Source: Tautonia sociabilis (GTDB lineage Bacteria; Planctomycetota; Planctomycetia; Isosphaerales; Isosphaeraceae). From it: a DNA stretch of 64,000 bases. Each line of letters starts with the position of its first letter. The first letter of the stretch is position 1. Both the position numbers and the translations under genes were made by a program. The DNA is taken from the NCBI RefSeq assembly GCF_003977685.1, contig NZ_RYZH01000039.1, positions 1 to 64,000 of the forward strand, in the 5' to 3' direction. This document shows positions 22,635 to 30,606 of this stretch, in pieces. Under the pieces are notes generated by a model. The model ran no database searches, had not been told where the DNA came from, and saw nothing but the letters and a program-made list of their open reading frames with translations.

Positions 22635-23220
22635 CGACGTCGCTCCCCTCGGGGTTTCGGGCCGAGCCGACCCGGACGGGGCGCGGCTCGTTGGTGGCCA
22701 GGAAGATGTTCTCGTGCTGGAGGTAAACCTCCATGCCCAGCTCGGCGCCAAACTGCTCCAGCTCTCCTCGAAGCTCGGCCGGCCCCAGCTCGGGGGGCAG
22801 GTACGCTTCCATCACCAGGCTGAAGCGCGGACCCTCGGTCCTCGCGTGCAGGTCGACGATGTTCACCCCTCGTCTGGCCAGGCTGCCGGCGATCCGGTGG
22901 ATGGTCCCCGGCCGGTCCTGGCCCAGCACCGTGAGGATGAACCGCTCGCCGCCGGGAACCGGGTCGACGTGCCTCCCCTCGTCGGGGATGACCGCGACGT
23001 TCAGGTCGAACCGCTCCCCCCGGGTGTGCACCGCCTCGCGCAGGCCCTTCGGGTCGCGAGGCCCGTCGAACTCCACGGCCAGGATGATCGTGAAGTAGCC
23101 GCGGAGCACCGTCTGGCTCAACTCCTTGATCGTCCCGCCCTGCTCCGAGATCGCCCCGGTGACCGCGTGGATGATCCCCACGCGGTCGGCGGCGGTCACG
23201 GTCACAATATAAGTGTGCAT
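22621..23220 (-). CDS. Double ACT-domain regulatory protein (GcvR/UPF0237-like)
   Basis: 199 residues. Two ACT domains: residues ~3-85 (YIVTVTAADRVGIIHAVTGA, IKELSQTVLRGYFTIILAVE) and ~93-175 (FILTVLGQDRPGTIHRIAGS, VNIVDLHARTEGPRFSLVME). It ends with a ~25-residue tail that overlaps the UPF0210 gene. ACT domains bind amino acids, so a ligand-sensing partner for the UPF0210 protein is the common inference; the ligand is unknown. The ATG is followed directly by the first strand. Forms a two-gene operon with the downstream gene. Confidence 0.82.
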   Translation of the reverse strand: MHTYIVTVTAADRVGIIHAVTGAISEQGGTIKELSQTVLRGYFTIILAVEFDGPRDPKGLREAVHTRGERFDLNVAVIPDEGRHVDPVPGGERFILTVLGQDRPGTIHRIAGSLARRGVNIVDLHARTEGPRFSLVMEAYLPPELGPAELRGELEQFGAELGMEVYLQHENIFLATNEPRPVRVGSARNPEGSDVVVPH

Positions 23221-23444
23221 GTGGCTCCCATGAGATCGGGCTCCTCGACGCGGCGCCGGGACGGCGGCTCACCGCTATCCGGTGCTGGGGGGGCGATCGC
23301 GACGGCGGAGTCGGCCCGGGATCCGGGCCCCTGGCCCCGTCGCGGGGAGCCCCCGAGCGTTCGCTCGCCTCCCGGACTCCGGCGGCCTCCGGCATCAGCC
23401 CTCGGCCGACCACCATCCATCATGCCCCTCGCCGGGGCCGGCCG

Positions 23445-23900
23445 TCATCCCTCCCGCCGCTCTTGCCCGGCCCAGGCGCCGGCGCCGGCCATCGCCCCGG
23501 AATCGGACGGCGATCGGCCCCGATCGGTTCGGAGGCTGGAGGCCAGCACGAACCAGCCGGCGATGAACGCCGAGCCTCCGATCGGAGCGATCATCCCCAG
23601 CCAGTCGGCCGTGCCGCCAGCGAGCACCAGCAGGTACAGGCTGCCGGGGAAGACGATCGCGCCGATCAGGAACAGCCAGCCGGCCGCCGACAGCCCCCGA
23701 GTCGGGCCGACCCGCATCGCCAGCAGGCCGACGGCGATCAGGGCGATCGCGTGGTCCATCTGGTACCGCACGCCGACCTCGAACGTCTCCAGGTCGGCCG
23801 GCTCCACCTTGCCCTTCAGCCCGTGCGCCCCGAAGGTGCCGGCGATCACCGCCACTGCTCCCACGATCGCCCCGATCCGCGCCCAGGACGCCCCGCTCAT
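23445..23900 (-). CDS. DUF423 membrane protein (YgdD/TMEM256 family)
   Basis: 151 residues from ATG 23900, which has GGGGAG 8 bases upstream; an in-frame ATG at 23951 would add 17 charged residues. Four membrane helices are evident: ~7-29 (IGAIVGAVAVIAGTFGAHGL, the family hallmark GAFGAHGL in variant form), ~47-65, ~71-93 and ~96-120. The tail after residue 123 is low-complexity Arg/Gly/Ala. Small inner-membrane family of unknown function, conserved from bacteria to animals. Confidence 0.83.
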   Translation of the reverse strand: MSGASWARIGAIVGAVAVIAGTFGAHGLKGKVEPADLETFEVGVRYQMDHAIALIAVGLLAMRVGPTRGLSAAGWLFLIGAIVFPGSLYLLVLAGGTADWLGMIAPIGGSAFIAGWFVLASSLRTDRGRSPSDSGAMAGAGAWAGQERREG

Positions 23901-24193
23901 CGGCTCGCTCCCCTCGTGCTCCGGCTCCTCCCGCCGGTCGGTCCCGATCATTGTCGCCGCGCCGGCTCCGGCGCTCAACAGCACCTGACCCGCTCCCGGG
24001 CCGCCCCCCGGCGGAGCAAGGCCGGGGGAAGGGGATGCCCTCGGTCGCTCTCTTGAGGACCAACACGCTCGGCGAGTGCCCGGGCCGGGCTGGCCCGGGC
24101 CGTGTCGGCCCCCGGCCGGAAGCCCTCCGATGCTGGGAGCGCCCCGACCTCGGCCAGCCCCGCCCCGAGGTCCGTCACCGAAGCCATCCCGGC

Positions 24194-25225
24194 TCAGTCC
24201 CCCGGCAGCTCGGCGATCCGGATGTTCCGGAAGCTCAGGTCGGTGGTCGGGTCGTGCCCCTGGATGCTGATGACGCCCGGCGCGGCCTTGTAGCCGTTGC
24301 GGCCGTTGTCGGCGGCCGGGCGGTCGTCGGTCCAGTCGGTCACCTGATACCCGTCGACCCAGACGGCGAAGTGATTGTCGTGGGCGACGATCGTCTTGGT
24401 GAACCACTCGAAGTCGTCGGCCACGATCCTCCGAGCGGCCTGGCGGCGGTAGATGGCGCCGGTGCCGTAGTCGACCGGCTTCGTCCGGTCGTCCCCCTCG
24501 TACTCGTTGCGGATCTGAGACTCGTACCCGCTCCAGAACTGCCCGGGGATGGCCCGGAAGAAGATGCCGCTGTTCAGGTGCTCGCCGTTGGAGAAGACGT
24601 CGAGCTGGAGGATGAAGTCGTCGTACTGCCCCTCCGTCTGGATGTCTCCCCGCCCGTTCTGGACATGGAGCGATCCCTCGGCAGTGACCGAGTAGACCGA
24701 CTCGCCCCCCTCCAGCACGTTCCAGCCGGAGAGGTCCTTGCCGTTGAAGATCGGCGTCATCCCTTCGGGGAGCAGCTCGACCCGACGCACCCGGAGCGTG
24801 TTCCCGCCGTCGACAGAAATAAGGGCCGGGGAGCGGCCGTTGCTCCGCATCGTGATCTCCACCGAGCCGAGCCCGCTCAGCCTCCCCAGCCCGCTCGCCC
24901 CCTCGTCCCGGCCGAACCCCACCAGGGCCCCGGAGCCGTCCGCCTCCCCCTCGACCCGGAGCGTGGCGTCGCCGAATTCGGTCGTGGTCCGCAACGTCGC
25001 CGGCCCGACGATCGTCATCACCCCCTCGGCCACCGAGACGGCCTCCTCCCGATCCTCCGCCTCGACCGTCCAGCCGAACGTCGACTCCCCGTCGAACAGC
25101 CGGATCCACCCCTGCTCGATCTGCTCCCGAGACAGGCCCGAGCCCCCCTCCTGGGCCATCAGGCTGCCGAAGGAGGACAGAGCGAGGGCCAGACCGACGG
25201 TCAATGCGATCAATCGAGATTGCAT
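24194..25225 (-). CDS. Secreted DUF1080 protein (3-keto-disaccharide hydrolase fold)
   Basis: 343 residues; ATG 25225 has GGGAG upstream and begins a signal peptide (MQSRLIALTVGLALALSSFG, cleavage near MAQ-EG). Residues ~175-343 form the DUF1080 concanavalin-like domain: TPIFNGKDLSGWNV, DDFILQLDVFS, NSGIFFRAIPG, YESQIRNEY, KPVDYGTGAIY and the C-terminal ISIQGHDPTTDLSFRNIRI. The N-terminal half (residues 40-165) is a second, diverged sandwich beginning WIRLFDGESTFGWTV, so the protein is an internal duplication with one typical and one degenerate DUF1080 copy. Likely exported glycan-binding or hydrolysing protein, very common in planctomycetes. Confidence 0.85.
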   Translation of the reverse strand: MQSRLIALTVGLALALSSFGSLMAQEGGSGLSREQIEQGWIRLFDGESTFGWTVEAEDREEAVSVAEGVMTIVGPATLRTTTEFGDATLRVEGEADGSGALVGFGRDEGASGLGRLSGLGSVEITMRSNGRSPALISVDGGNTLRVRRVELLPEGMTPIFNGKDLSGWNVLEGGESVYSVTAEGSLHVQNGRGDIQTEGQYDDFILQLDVFSNGEHLNSGIFFRAIPGQFWSGYESQIRNEYEGDDRTKPVDYGTGAIYRRQAARRIVADDFEWFTKTIVAHDNHFAVWVDGYQVTDWTDDRPAADNGRNGYKAAPGVISIQGHDPTTDLSFRNIRIAELPGD

Positions 25226-25885
25226 GGTGATGGCTCCCTGGGGCAACGCGATCGGTTCGAGGCCGCATCATACGACCCCGGTCCCACCCGGGCCAGCACC
25301 CGCACCGGCCCCTCCGCTCCTCGGGAGATTTCCGGGACCCGCCCCCGCCCTCCCGGCGATCCTCTCAGAGGGGGCCCGGCCCCGACGAGCCTCCCGATCC
25401 GTTCCTTGGCAAGTTGTCCATCGACTCTTGGTGGCATCTTTGTCTGCGTTCCGTCCTCTGTTTTCTGTTTTCTGTTTTCTGTTTTCTCTCCTCCTGCCCC
25501 CCGAGTCCTGTCTCCTTGCTCCCCCGTCTGAGCCGTCAACCTCGAGGATCGCGGCAGGCGACGCTTCCCGAAACGAACCCAAGCGGTCATTTTGTTCTGT
25601 ATTGTAGGAAAAGCAGTTGCGTCGAATTGGCCGCCTTCAACGGCAGCGCACCGAGCCCGTTCCGTCCGGGTCCGGACGGCCGTTCCCCTCGGATCCGGCC
25701 GGGGCGACCCCCAACGGCCCTCCGCTCGGGATGGGGGTCGGTCGACCGCGGGCCGGCCGCTCGCCGAGGGGCGCGACGACGACGCGGAGCGAACCCAACG
25801 CGGTCGGCGCAAGCTGTTGCCGCAAATGTGGTTCAGGAGAACGGGCCGAGCGTTCCCGAAGCGCGCCGGTTCTCCTGCGGCCCGA
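25226..25885. other. 660-bp intergenic region with repeats
   Basis: No gene with genome-like codon use. Contents: a T/C-rich tract (25440-25500) with a 7-bp microsatellite; AACGAACCCA at 25572-25581 followed by an AT-rich segment and CGGCAGCGCACCGA at ~25641; a related GCGGAGCGAACCCA at ~25783-25796; and an 8-bp inverted repeat AGGAGAAC/GTTCTCCT (about 25845-25876) just past the folC stop, which may end folC transcription although no T-run follows. The AACGAACCCA elements match those upstream of valS. Confidence 0.45.
25457..25484. repeat. 7-bp microsatellite (TCTGTTT)4
   Basis: Four perfect TCTGTTT units within a longer pyrimidine-only stretch that continues to ~25500. Similar pyrimidine tracts occur at 28081-28215 and 57283-57375, always in intergenic DNA. 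Confidence 0.9.
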
Positions 25886-27289
25886 TCAGGTGACCAGCCG
25901 GGGGCGGGCGGGGATGTTGGTCAGGCCGAGGGCGGCGGCCCGGGCCTCGGCGGCGAGGAAGAGGGAGCCGGTGACGCAGATCAGGCCGGATTCGGGGGTG
26001 GCCCGGCGGGCCAGGTCGAGGGCGAGCGTTGGCTCCGGGGCGATCATCGCGGTCGGTCCCCCCAGCTCGGCGACGGCCTCGGCGATGGCGTCGGGCGCGA
26101 CGGCTCGGGGGTTCTCGACGTACCGGGTCGCGATCACGGTGTCGAACAGGGGAAGCAGGGCGCGGAGCTGGCCCGCCAAGTCCTTGTCCCGGCTCGTGCC
26201 GAAGACGAGCGAGCGGGGGACCTCGGGGAAGTTCGATCGGAGTGAGGCCGCTAGCGCCTCGGCCGAGGCGACGTTGTGCGCTCCGTCGATCACCAGCCAG
26301 GGAGCCTCTCCCACCACCTCCACCCGGGCCGGCCACCGCAGCGTGGCGAACCCCCGGGCGGCGTGTTCGGGCAGGACCTCCAGCGTCGGGTCAATGTCGG
26401 CGAGGGCGTCCAGTGCCGCCAGGGCGACGGCGGCGTTGGCGGCCTGGTGTGCTCCCGGCAGGGGAGCGGAGATCGGGCCCCAGTCTCGCCGCCAGGTCCG
26501 CACGAGGACGGAGCCGTTGCTCGGCCGGTCGATCGGCGGCCTCGGCGGCTCATAGAAGGCCTCGAAGTCGGTCCCGAGCTCGAAGAGGGGGCAGCGGCGG
26601 GATCGGGCGACCTCCCGGATGACCGAGATCGGCTCCGGCTGCCGGACGCCGACGACCGCCGGGGTCCCCCGCTTCAAGATGCCGGCCTTCTCGCGGGCGA
26701 TGTGGCCGAGGGTCGGGCCAAGCTGGCGGACGTGGTCGAAGGAGATCGTCGTGAGGACCGACACCGCCGGGCGGACGACGTTGGTCGAGTCCAGGCGCCC
26801 TCCCATGCCGACCTCCAGCGCCACCGCCCGGCAGCCGGACCGGGCGAAGTGGAGCAGGCCGAGGGCGGTGGTCACCTCGAAGAACGTCAACCCTCGGCCG
26901 TCGGGGCCCGGCCAGTCGGTCTCGACCGCCTCGATGGCCGGGCGGAGCTCGTCGCACCGGGCGATCAGCTCGTCGGGGGTCATCATCGCCCCATCAACAA
27001 CGAAGCGCTCCTCCAGCCGGTGCAGGTGCGGCGAGGTGAACAGCCCCGCCCGGAAGCCGGAGGCGGTCAGCGCGGCGGCGACCATCGCCGAGGTCGACCC
27101 CTTCCCCTTGGTGCCGGCGACGTGGACGATCCGGAAGGCGTCCTGCGGGTCTCCCAGCCTTCGGAGCAGCCGGCGCATGCGGCCCAGCCGCAGCTCGGTC
27201 GAGGAGCAGGCGGCGGGCATGCCGAGCCGCTCGTAGTCGAGCCGGGCGTAGAGGGCGTCCAGGGCGTTCCGGTAGGAGTCGGTGGTCAT
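25886..27289 (-). CDS. folC: Folylpolyglutamate / dihydrofolate synthase
   Basis: 467 residues from ATG 27289. P-loop VAGTKGKGSTS (59-65) with the invariant Lys, the omega loop LFTSPHL, EVGMGGRLDSTNV, the conserved TISFDHVRQLG and the C-terminal domain motif DGAHN (VIDGAHNVASAEAL). Adds glutamate to dihydropteroate and/or folates in the cytoplasm. The start codon overlaps the stop of the upstream response regulator (TCAT on the plus strand, ATGA on the coding strand), so the pair is coupled, an unexpected pairing of a metabolic enzyme with a receiver protein. No clear Shine-Dalgarno site precedes it, consistent with coupling. Confidence 0.92.
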   Translation of the reverse strand: MTTDSYRNALDALYARLDYERLGMPAACSSTELRLGRMRRLLRRLGDPQDAFRIVHVAGTKGKGSTSAMVAAALTASGFRAGLFTSPHLHRLEERFVVDGAMMTPDELIARCDELRPAIEAVETDWPGPDGRGLTFFEVTTALGLLHFARSGCRAVALEVGMGGRLDSTNVVRPAVSVLTTISFDHVRQLGPTLGHIAREKAGILKRGTPAVVGVRQPEPISVIREVARSRRCPLFELGTDFEAFYEPPRPPIDRPSNGSVLVRTWRRDWGPISAPLPGAHQAANAAVALAALDALADIDPTLEVLPEHAARGFATLRWPARVEVVGEAPWLVIDGAHNVASAEALAASLRSNFPEVPRSLVFGTSRDKDLAGQLRALLPLFDTVIATRYVENPRAVAPDAIAEAVAELGGPTAMIAPEPTLALDLARRATPESGLICVTGSLFLAAEARAAALGLTNIPARPRLVT

Positions 27290-27771
27290 CGAGGGAAGGA
27301 GGCCCCGGGAGGGAGGTGCGAGCCGACCGGGCCGGGAGTCTCGGCCGTCGGCCGGTCGTCGTCGGGATCGAGGCCGAAGGGCGGGCCGAGGGCCTGCTCG
27401 GCTCGGGACCGGATGGCGGAGATCAGCTCGGCGATCGCCCCGCCCTTGAGCACGACGCAGGCCGCTCCGGCCGCCAGAGCCAGCAGCCGGCCGTCGGCCT
27501 CGGCGTCTCCGGTGAGCACGATCACCGCCAGTCGGCCGGCGGCCGGATCGAACCGCAGGGCGTCGAGCACCTGCAGGCCGTCGAGCCGGGGCATCCACAG
27601 GTCCAGCACCAGGGCCGATGGGCGATGGCGCCGGACCTGCTCCAGGGCGTGTTCCCCGTCGCTCGCCTCCCGGACGATCATGCCGGCGGCCCTCAGGGCG
27701 GCGGCGGTCACGCGGCGGAGGTCGTCGTCGTCGTCGGCCAGCACGATCGAGATCGGCTCGGAAGGCGCCAT
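27286..27771 (-). CDS. Stand-alone response regulator receiver protein
   Basis: 161 residues. One receiver domain (8-125): acidic pocket DDDD at 13-17, phospho-acceptor Asp57 in VLDLWMPRLDG, conserved Thr87 (VLTGD) and Lys109 (VVLKGG). The final ~35 residues (PDDDRPTAETPGPVGSHLPPG) are a disordered Pro-rich tail with no output domain. A CheY-like role by protein contact is likely. No histidine kinase lies nearby. Overlaps folC by four bases. Confidence 0.85.
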   Translation of the reverse strand: MAPSEPISIVLADDDDDLRRVTAAALRAAGMIVREASDGEHALEQVRRHRPSALVLDLWMPRLDGLQVLDALRFDPAAGRLAVIVLTGDAEADGRLLALAAGAACVVLKGGAIAELISAIRSRAEQALGPPFGLDPDDDRPTAETPGPVGSHLPPGASFPR

Positions 27772-28350
27772 GGTCGTCCCCCCTCGGCCCGGCCGTGCCG
27801 GCTCGCTCGCTGGCGAGGCCCGGCCCGGCGTTTTGGATCGTCCGGTACGGCGGCTCCCGGTGCTCGATCAGGCCCCAGCATACCCCGAGGGGCCTCCCGG
27901 CCGCCATCCGGGTTCTCGAGGGATCGCTCTCCTCCTCGATGAGTCGCGGTGAGAATCCCAGAGTCAGAACCGCCAGACGAGCGATGAGACCCTCGTGGCG
28001 GTTTTCGCCTTGGCACTGATCCGAAGAGTTCCTGAGAGTCAGGATCGCCAGACGAGCGATAATCTCCTCAAGGGCCGCTCCTGTTCGCTCCTTCTCCTGA
28101 TCGCTGTTCTCCCTCCGCTTTTGTTCTCGTCTTTGTTTCTTCTGTTTTTTTCTTTCTTCTCTGCTCTTTCTCGTTCTTCTCCTTCTCGTTCTTCTCCCCT
28201 CCTCCACGCTTGCTTCGCTTCCGCGTGCTCCTCTCCTCACTCCTGCAACCCTGCGTGAACTCCCATCGCCCGCTGTCCCCCGGCGCTTCTCCCCCGTAAG
28301 GTGGGTCCAGATTCCCCAGACAGGACAGGAGCGGATCGGATCGACGTCCC
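27772..28350. other. 579-bp divergent region with direct repeat and pyrimidine tract
   Basis: Between the response regulator (minus) and the pseudokinase gene (plus). A 25-bp direct repeat with two mismatches occurs at 27961-27985 and 28036-28060 (shared CGCCAGACGAGCGAT preceded by GAGTCAG), 75 bp apart. Bases 28081-28215 are an almost continuous T/C tract on the plus strand. No convincing ORF; open frames across the region have atypical codon use. The direct repeats could be regulator-binding sites for either flanking gene. Confidence 0.45.
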
Positions 28351-30555
28351 ATGACTTCCCTCCCGTTCTTCTCTCGGTTTCCCGAGCTCCGGGCCGGGGT
28401 GTACGTTCTGGGTCCGATTCGCCAGGAGGCGACGGGCGTTTCCTACCGGGCTTGGTCCCCGGGAGAGGGGGACGCGGTCGCCCTCTGGGTCGATGCGACC
28501 CGAATCGAGGACGACCCGATCCGGGCCGAGCGGCTGGGCCGGCAGGCGATCGCCCTGGAGCGAATCCGGCACCCGAACCTGGGAGAGGTGGTGCGGGTGG
28601 CCGACCTTGACGGCCGGCTGGCCGTTCTCGAGCGGCGGCCGGAGGCGATCGAGGCGGGGTTCCTGGCAGCGCCCGGCGACCGGCCCGGCCCCTCGGCCGT
28701 GCGCCGGGCACTGGCGATTGTCCTCCAGGCGAGCCGGGGGCTGCGGGCACTCCACGAGGCCGGTTTCGCGCACGGGGACATCCGCCCCGAGGCCCTCGCC
28801 GAGCTCCCCGACGGCCGGATGCTTCTGACCGGCCTCGGCCGGGTTGCCCCGCCGGCCGAGGATCCCGAGGAGCCGAGCCCTCCCGCGTTCCCGGGGCCCG
28901 ACGCCGTCCGGGCCGACCTGGAGGCGCTTGGCCGGACCGTCTTCCGGCTCGTCACCGGCTCGGCCGCTGGGCCCGACTCCTCGACGCCGGCCTCGGCGAT
29001 CAATCCTCGAGTGCCGGCCGCCGTCTCGGAGCTGATCCGGAGGCTGATGCTCCCCGAGGACCGGGGAGGCTTTGGCGCGATCGGGCCGGTCATCGCCGAC
29101 CTCGAACGAATCGCCGGCGCCCCGAAGCCCGGCGCCTTCCTGCCCCGCCAGGAGCTGGTCGACGCCTACCGGGCCTGCGCCGACGCCTTCGCCGGCTCCC
29201 CGACGGCCCGATTGAGGAGAACGGTGCTGCTCTCCTCCTACGGCGGGACGGCGGGCTTGGCATTCCTGGCGCTGCTGGTCGGCCTGTCGAGCCTGGCGAT
29301 CGGCCTGCTCGGCCTGATGGCGATGACGGCCGGGGGCTCCTTCGTTGTTGGCGGGATCGCCCGGGGAGGCCCGCTGTTCGACCGCGTCCGCCGGTTCGTC
29401 GCCGGGGGGAGGGTCCGGGACCTGGCGACGGTGGCGGCGGTGCTGATACTCGCTCCGCTGGGGCTGGTGGCGTCGGGCACGCTCGGGGTGGCGGTCGCGC
29501 TGGCGGTCGTCGCCGCGATCCTGGCCGGCGTGCAGGAGGTGCTGATCGATCGCCCAATCGCCCGGGAGCGTCGGGAGCCGGTCGACCGGGCCTGCGCGGT
29601 CCTCCGGGACCTTCGCCGATCGGGCCTGGCCGAGCCGGCCGTCCGGGCCTTCGCCGTCGACCACGGCGGAACACACTGGGGGCCCCTCTTCCTTTCCCTG
29701 TTCGGGTTCGACGCCTACCGGGAGGCCCGAACCCGCCGGGAGGTCCCGACCGGGGATCGGCTGCTCCGGTTCGAGCTGATCGGCCGGGTGATCGCCGCCA
29801 TTGACGCCCGGCTGCGGGCGAGGAGGGACGAGCGCGACCGGCTCCTGCTAATCGACCTGCTCGAGCGCCGGCTGAAGGCCCAGGGCCTCTTCGAGCTGAC
29901 CGCCCGGCGCCGGGCCTGGCGGATCGCCCCCGCCCTGCTCTCCCGGGCCATCGCCTTCGAGCGGGGAACGCCGACCCCCGGCGGGACCCTCGCCGAGTCG
30001 CTGGCCGAGGCTCTTCGAGACCCCGAAACCGCGCTGCTCGACGCCGAGTCGGCCCCCGAGCCGAGGCTCGACCGCCTCCGGCGCCGGCTGGTCGGCCTGC
30101 TCGACGCCCTCACCGGCCCGAGGGCCCGGCTGCTCTCGGGGCTGCTCCTGCTGGTCGGCTTCCTAGCCTGGGCCCATCAGAACCGACTGATCGAGGGGAC
30201 CGACCTGACCGAGCTGGTCCAGGCCGCCCGATCGGCCGACTCCCTCGAGGAGGTGGCCGACACGATCGGCTCCCGAGGCGATCTCCTCCGGGAAGCCGCC
30301 GGGGGAGCGCAGCCGCTCCGCGTCGCCCTCGCCCCGGGCCCGGCCTCGGCCCTGTTCCGGGATGGCTCGGCGGGGCTGGCCGCGCTGATCCTGCTCGTCT
30401 CCTCGGCCTTCCGAGGCCGATGGCCCGCCCTCGGCGCGGTCCTGGCCGCCCTGATCGCCCTCTTCGGCAATGACCTCGGCCTGCCGACGGGAGTGGACCG
30501 GGGACTGGCGGTGGCCCTGTTCCTGGCCGCCGTTCTCTCGGCCTGGCGCTGCTGA
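28351..30555 (+). CDS. Pseudokinase domain fused to a multi-pass membrane protein
   Basis: 734 residues. Residues ~15-255 have the order of a serine/threonine kinase fold, but the catalytic residues are replaced. The VAIK lysine is Trp46 (VALWVD), the catalytic-loop Asn is Ala148 (HGDIRPEAL, Asp143 kept), and DFG is GLG (161-163). Then come about four membrane helices (~300-395), a long soluble alpha-helical section (~400-575) rich in Arg/Leu, and three more helices (~585-605, ~665-690, ~700-730). Likely a catalytically dead kinase acting as scaffold or sensor. An active-kinase reading is unlikely given three lost residues. No ligand is predictable. Confidence 0.7.
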   Translation: MTSLPFFSRFPELRAGVYVLGPIRQEATGVSYRAWSPGEGDAVALWVDATRIEDDPIRAERLGRQAIALERIRHPNLGEVVRVADLDGRLAVLERRPEAIEAGFLAAPGDRPGPSAVRRALAIVLQASRGLRALHEAGFAHGDIRPEALAELPDGRMLLTGLGRVAPPAEDPEEPSPPAFPGPDAVRADLEALGRTVFRLVTGSAAGPDSSTPASAINPRVPAAVSELIRRLMLPEDRGGFGAIGPVIADLERIAGAPKPGAFLPRQELVDAYRACADAFAGSPTARLRRTVLLSSYGGTAGLAFLALLVGLSSLAIGLLGLMAMTAGGSFVVGGIARGGPLFDRVRRFVAGGRVRDLATVAAVLILAPLGLVASGTLGVAVALAVVAAILAGVQEVLIDRPIARERREPVDRACAVLRDLRRSGLAEPAVRAFAVDHGGTHWGPLFLSLFGFDAYREARTRREVPTGDRLLRFELIGRVIAAIDARLRARRDERDRLLLIDLLERRLKAQGLFELTARRRAWRIAPALLSRAIAFERGTPTPGGTLAESLAEALRDPETALLDAESAPEPRLDRLRRRLVGLLDALTGPRARLLSGLLLLVGFLAWAHQNRLIEGTDLTELVQAARSADSLEEVADTIGSRGDLLREAAGGAQPLRVALAPGPASALFRDGSAGLAALILLVSSAFRGRWPALGAVLAALIALFGNDLGLPTGVDRGLAVALFLAAVLSAWRC

Positions 30556-30606
30556 CGCGATCGTCCCGAACCCCTTTGGCAATCCGGTGTTCCTTCCCCG
30601 ACCGGC

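Noticed and set aside
25843..25880. Strong terminator after folC
   Set aside because: An 8-bp inverted repeat is present, but the loop is long and no T-run follows on the minus strand; kept only as a note in the intergenic entry.
28081..28215. Rho-independent terminator from the T-rich stretch
   Set aside because: No GC-rich stem precedes the Ts, and the tract lies upstream of genes on both sides, not at a gene end.
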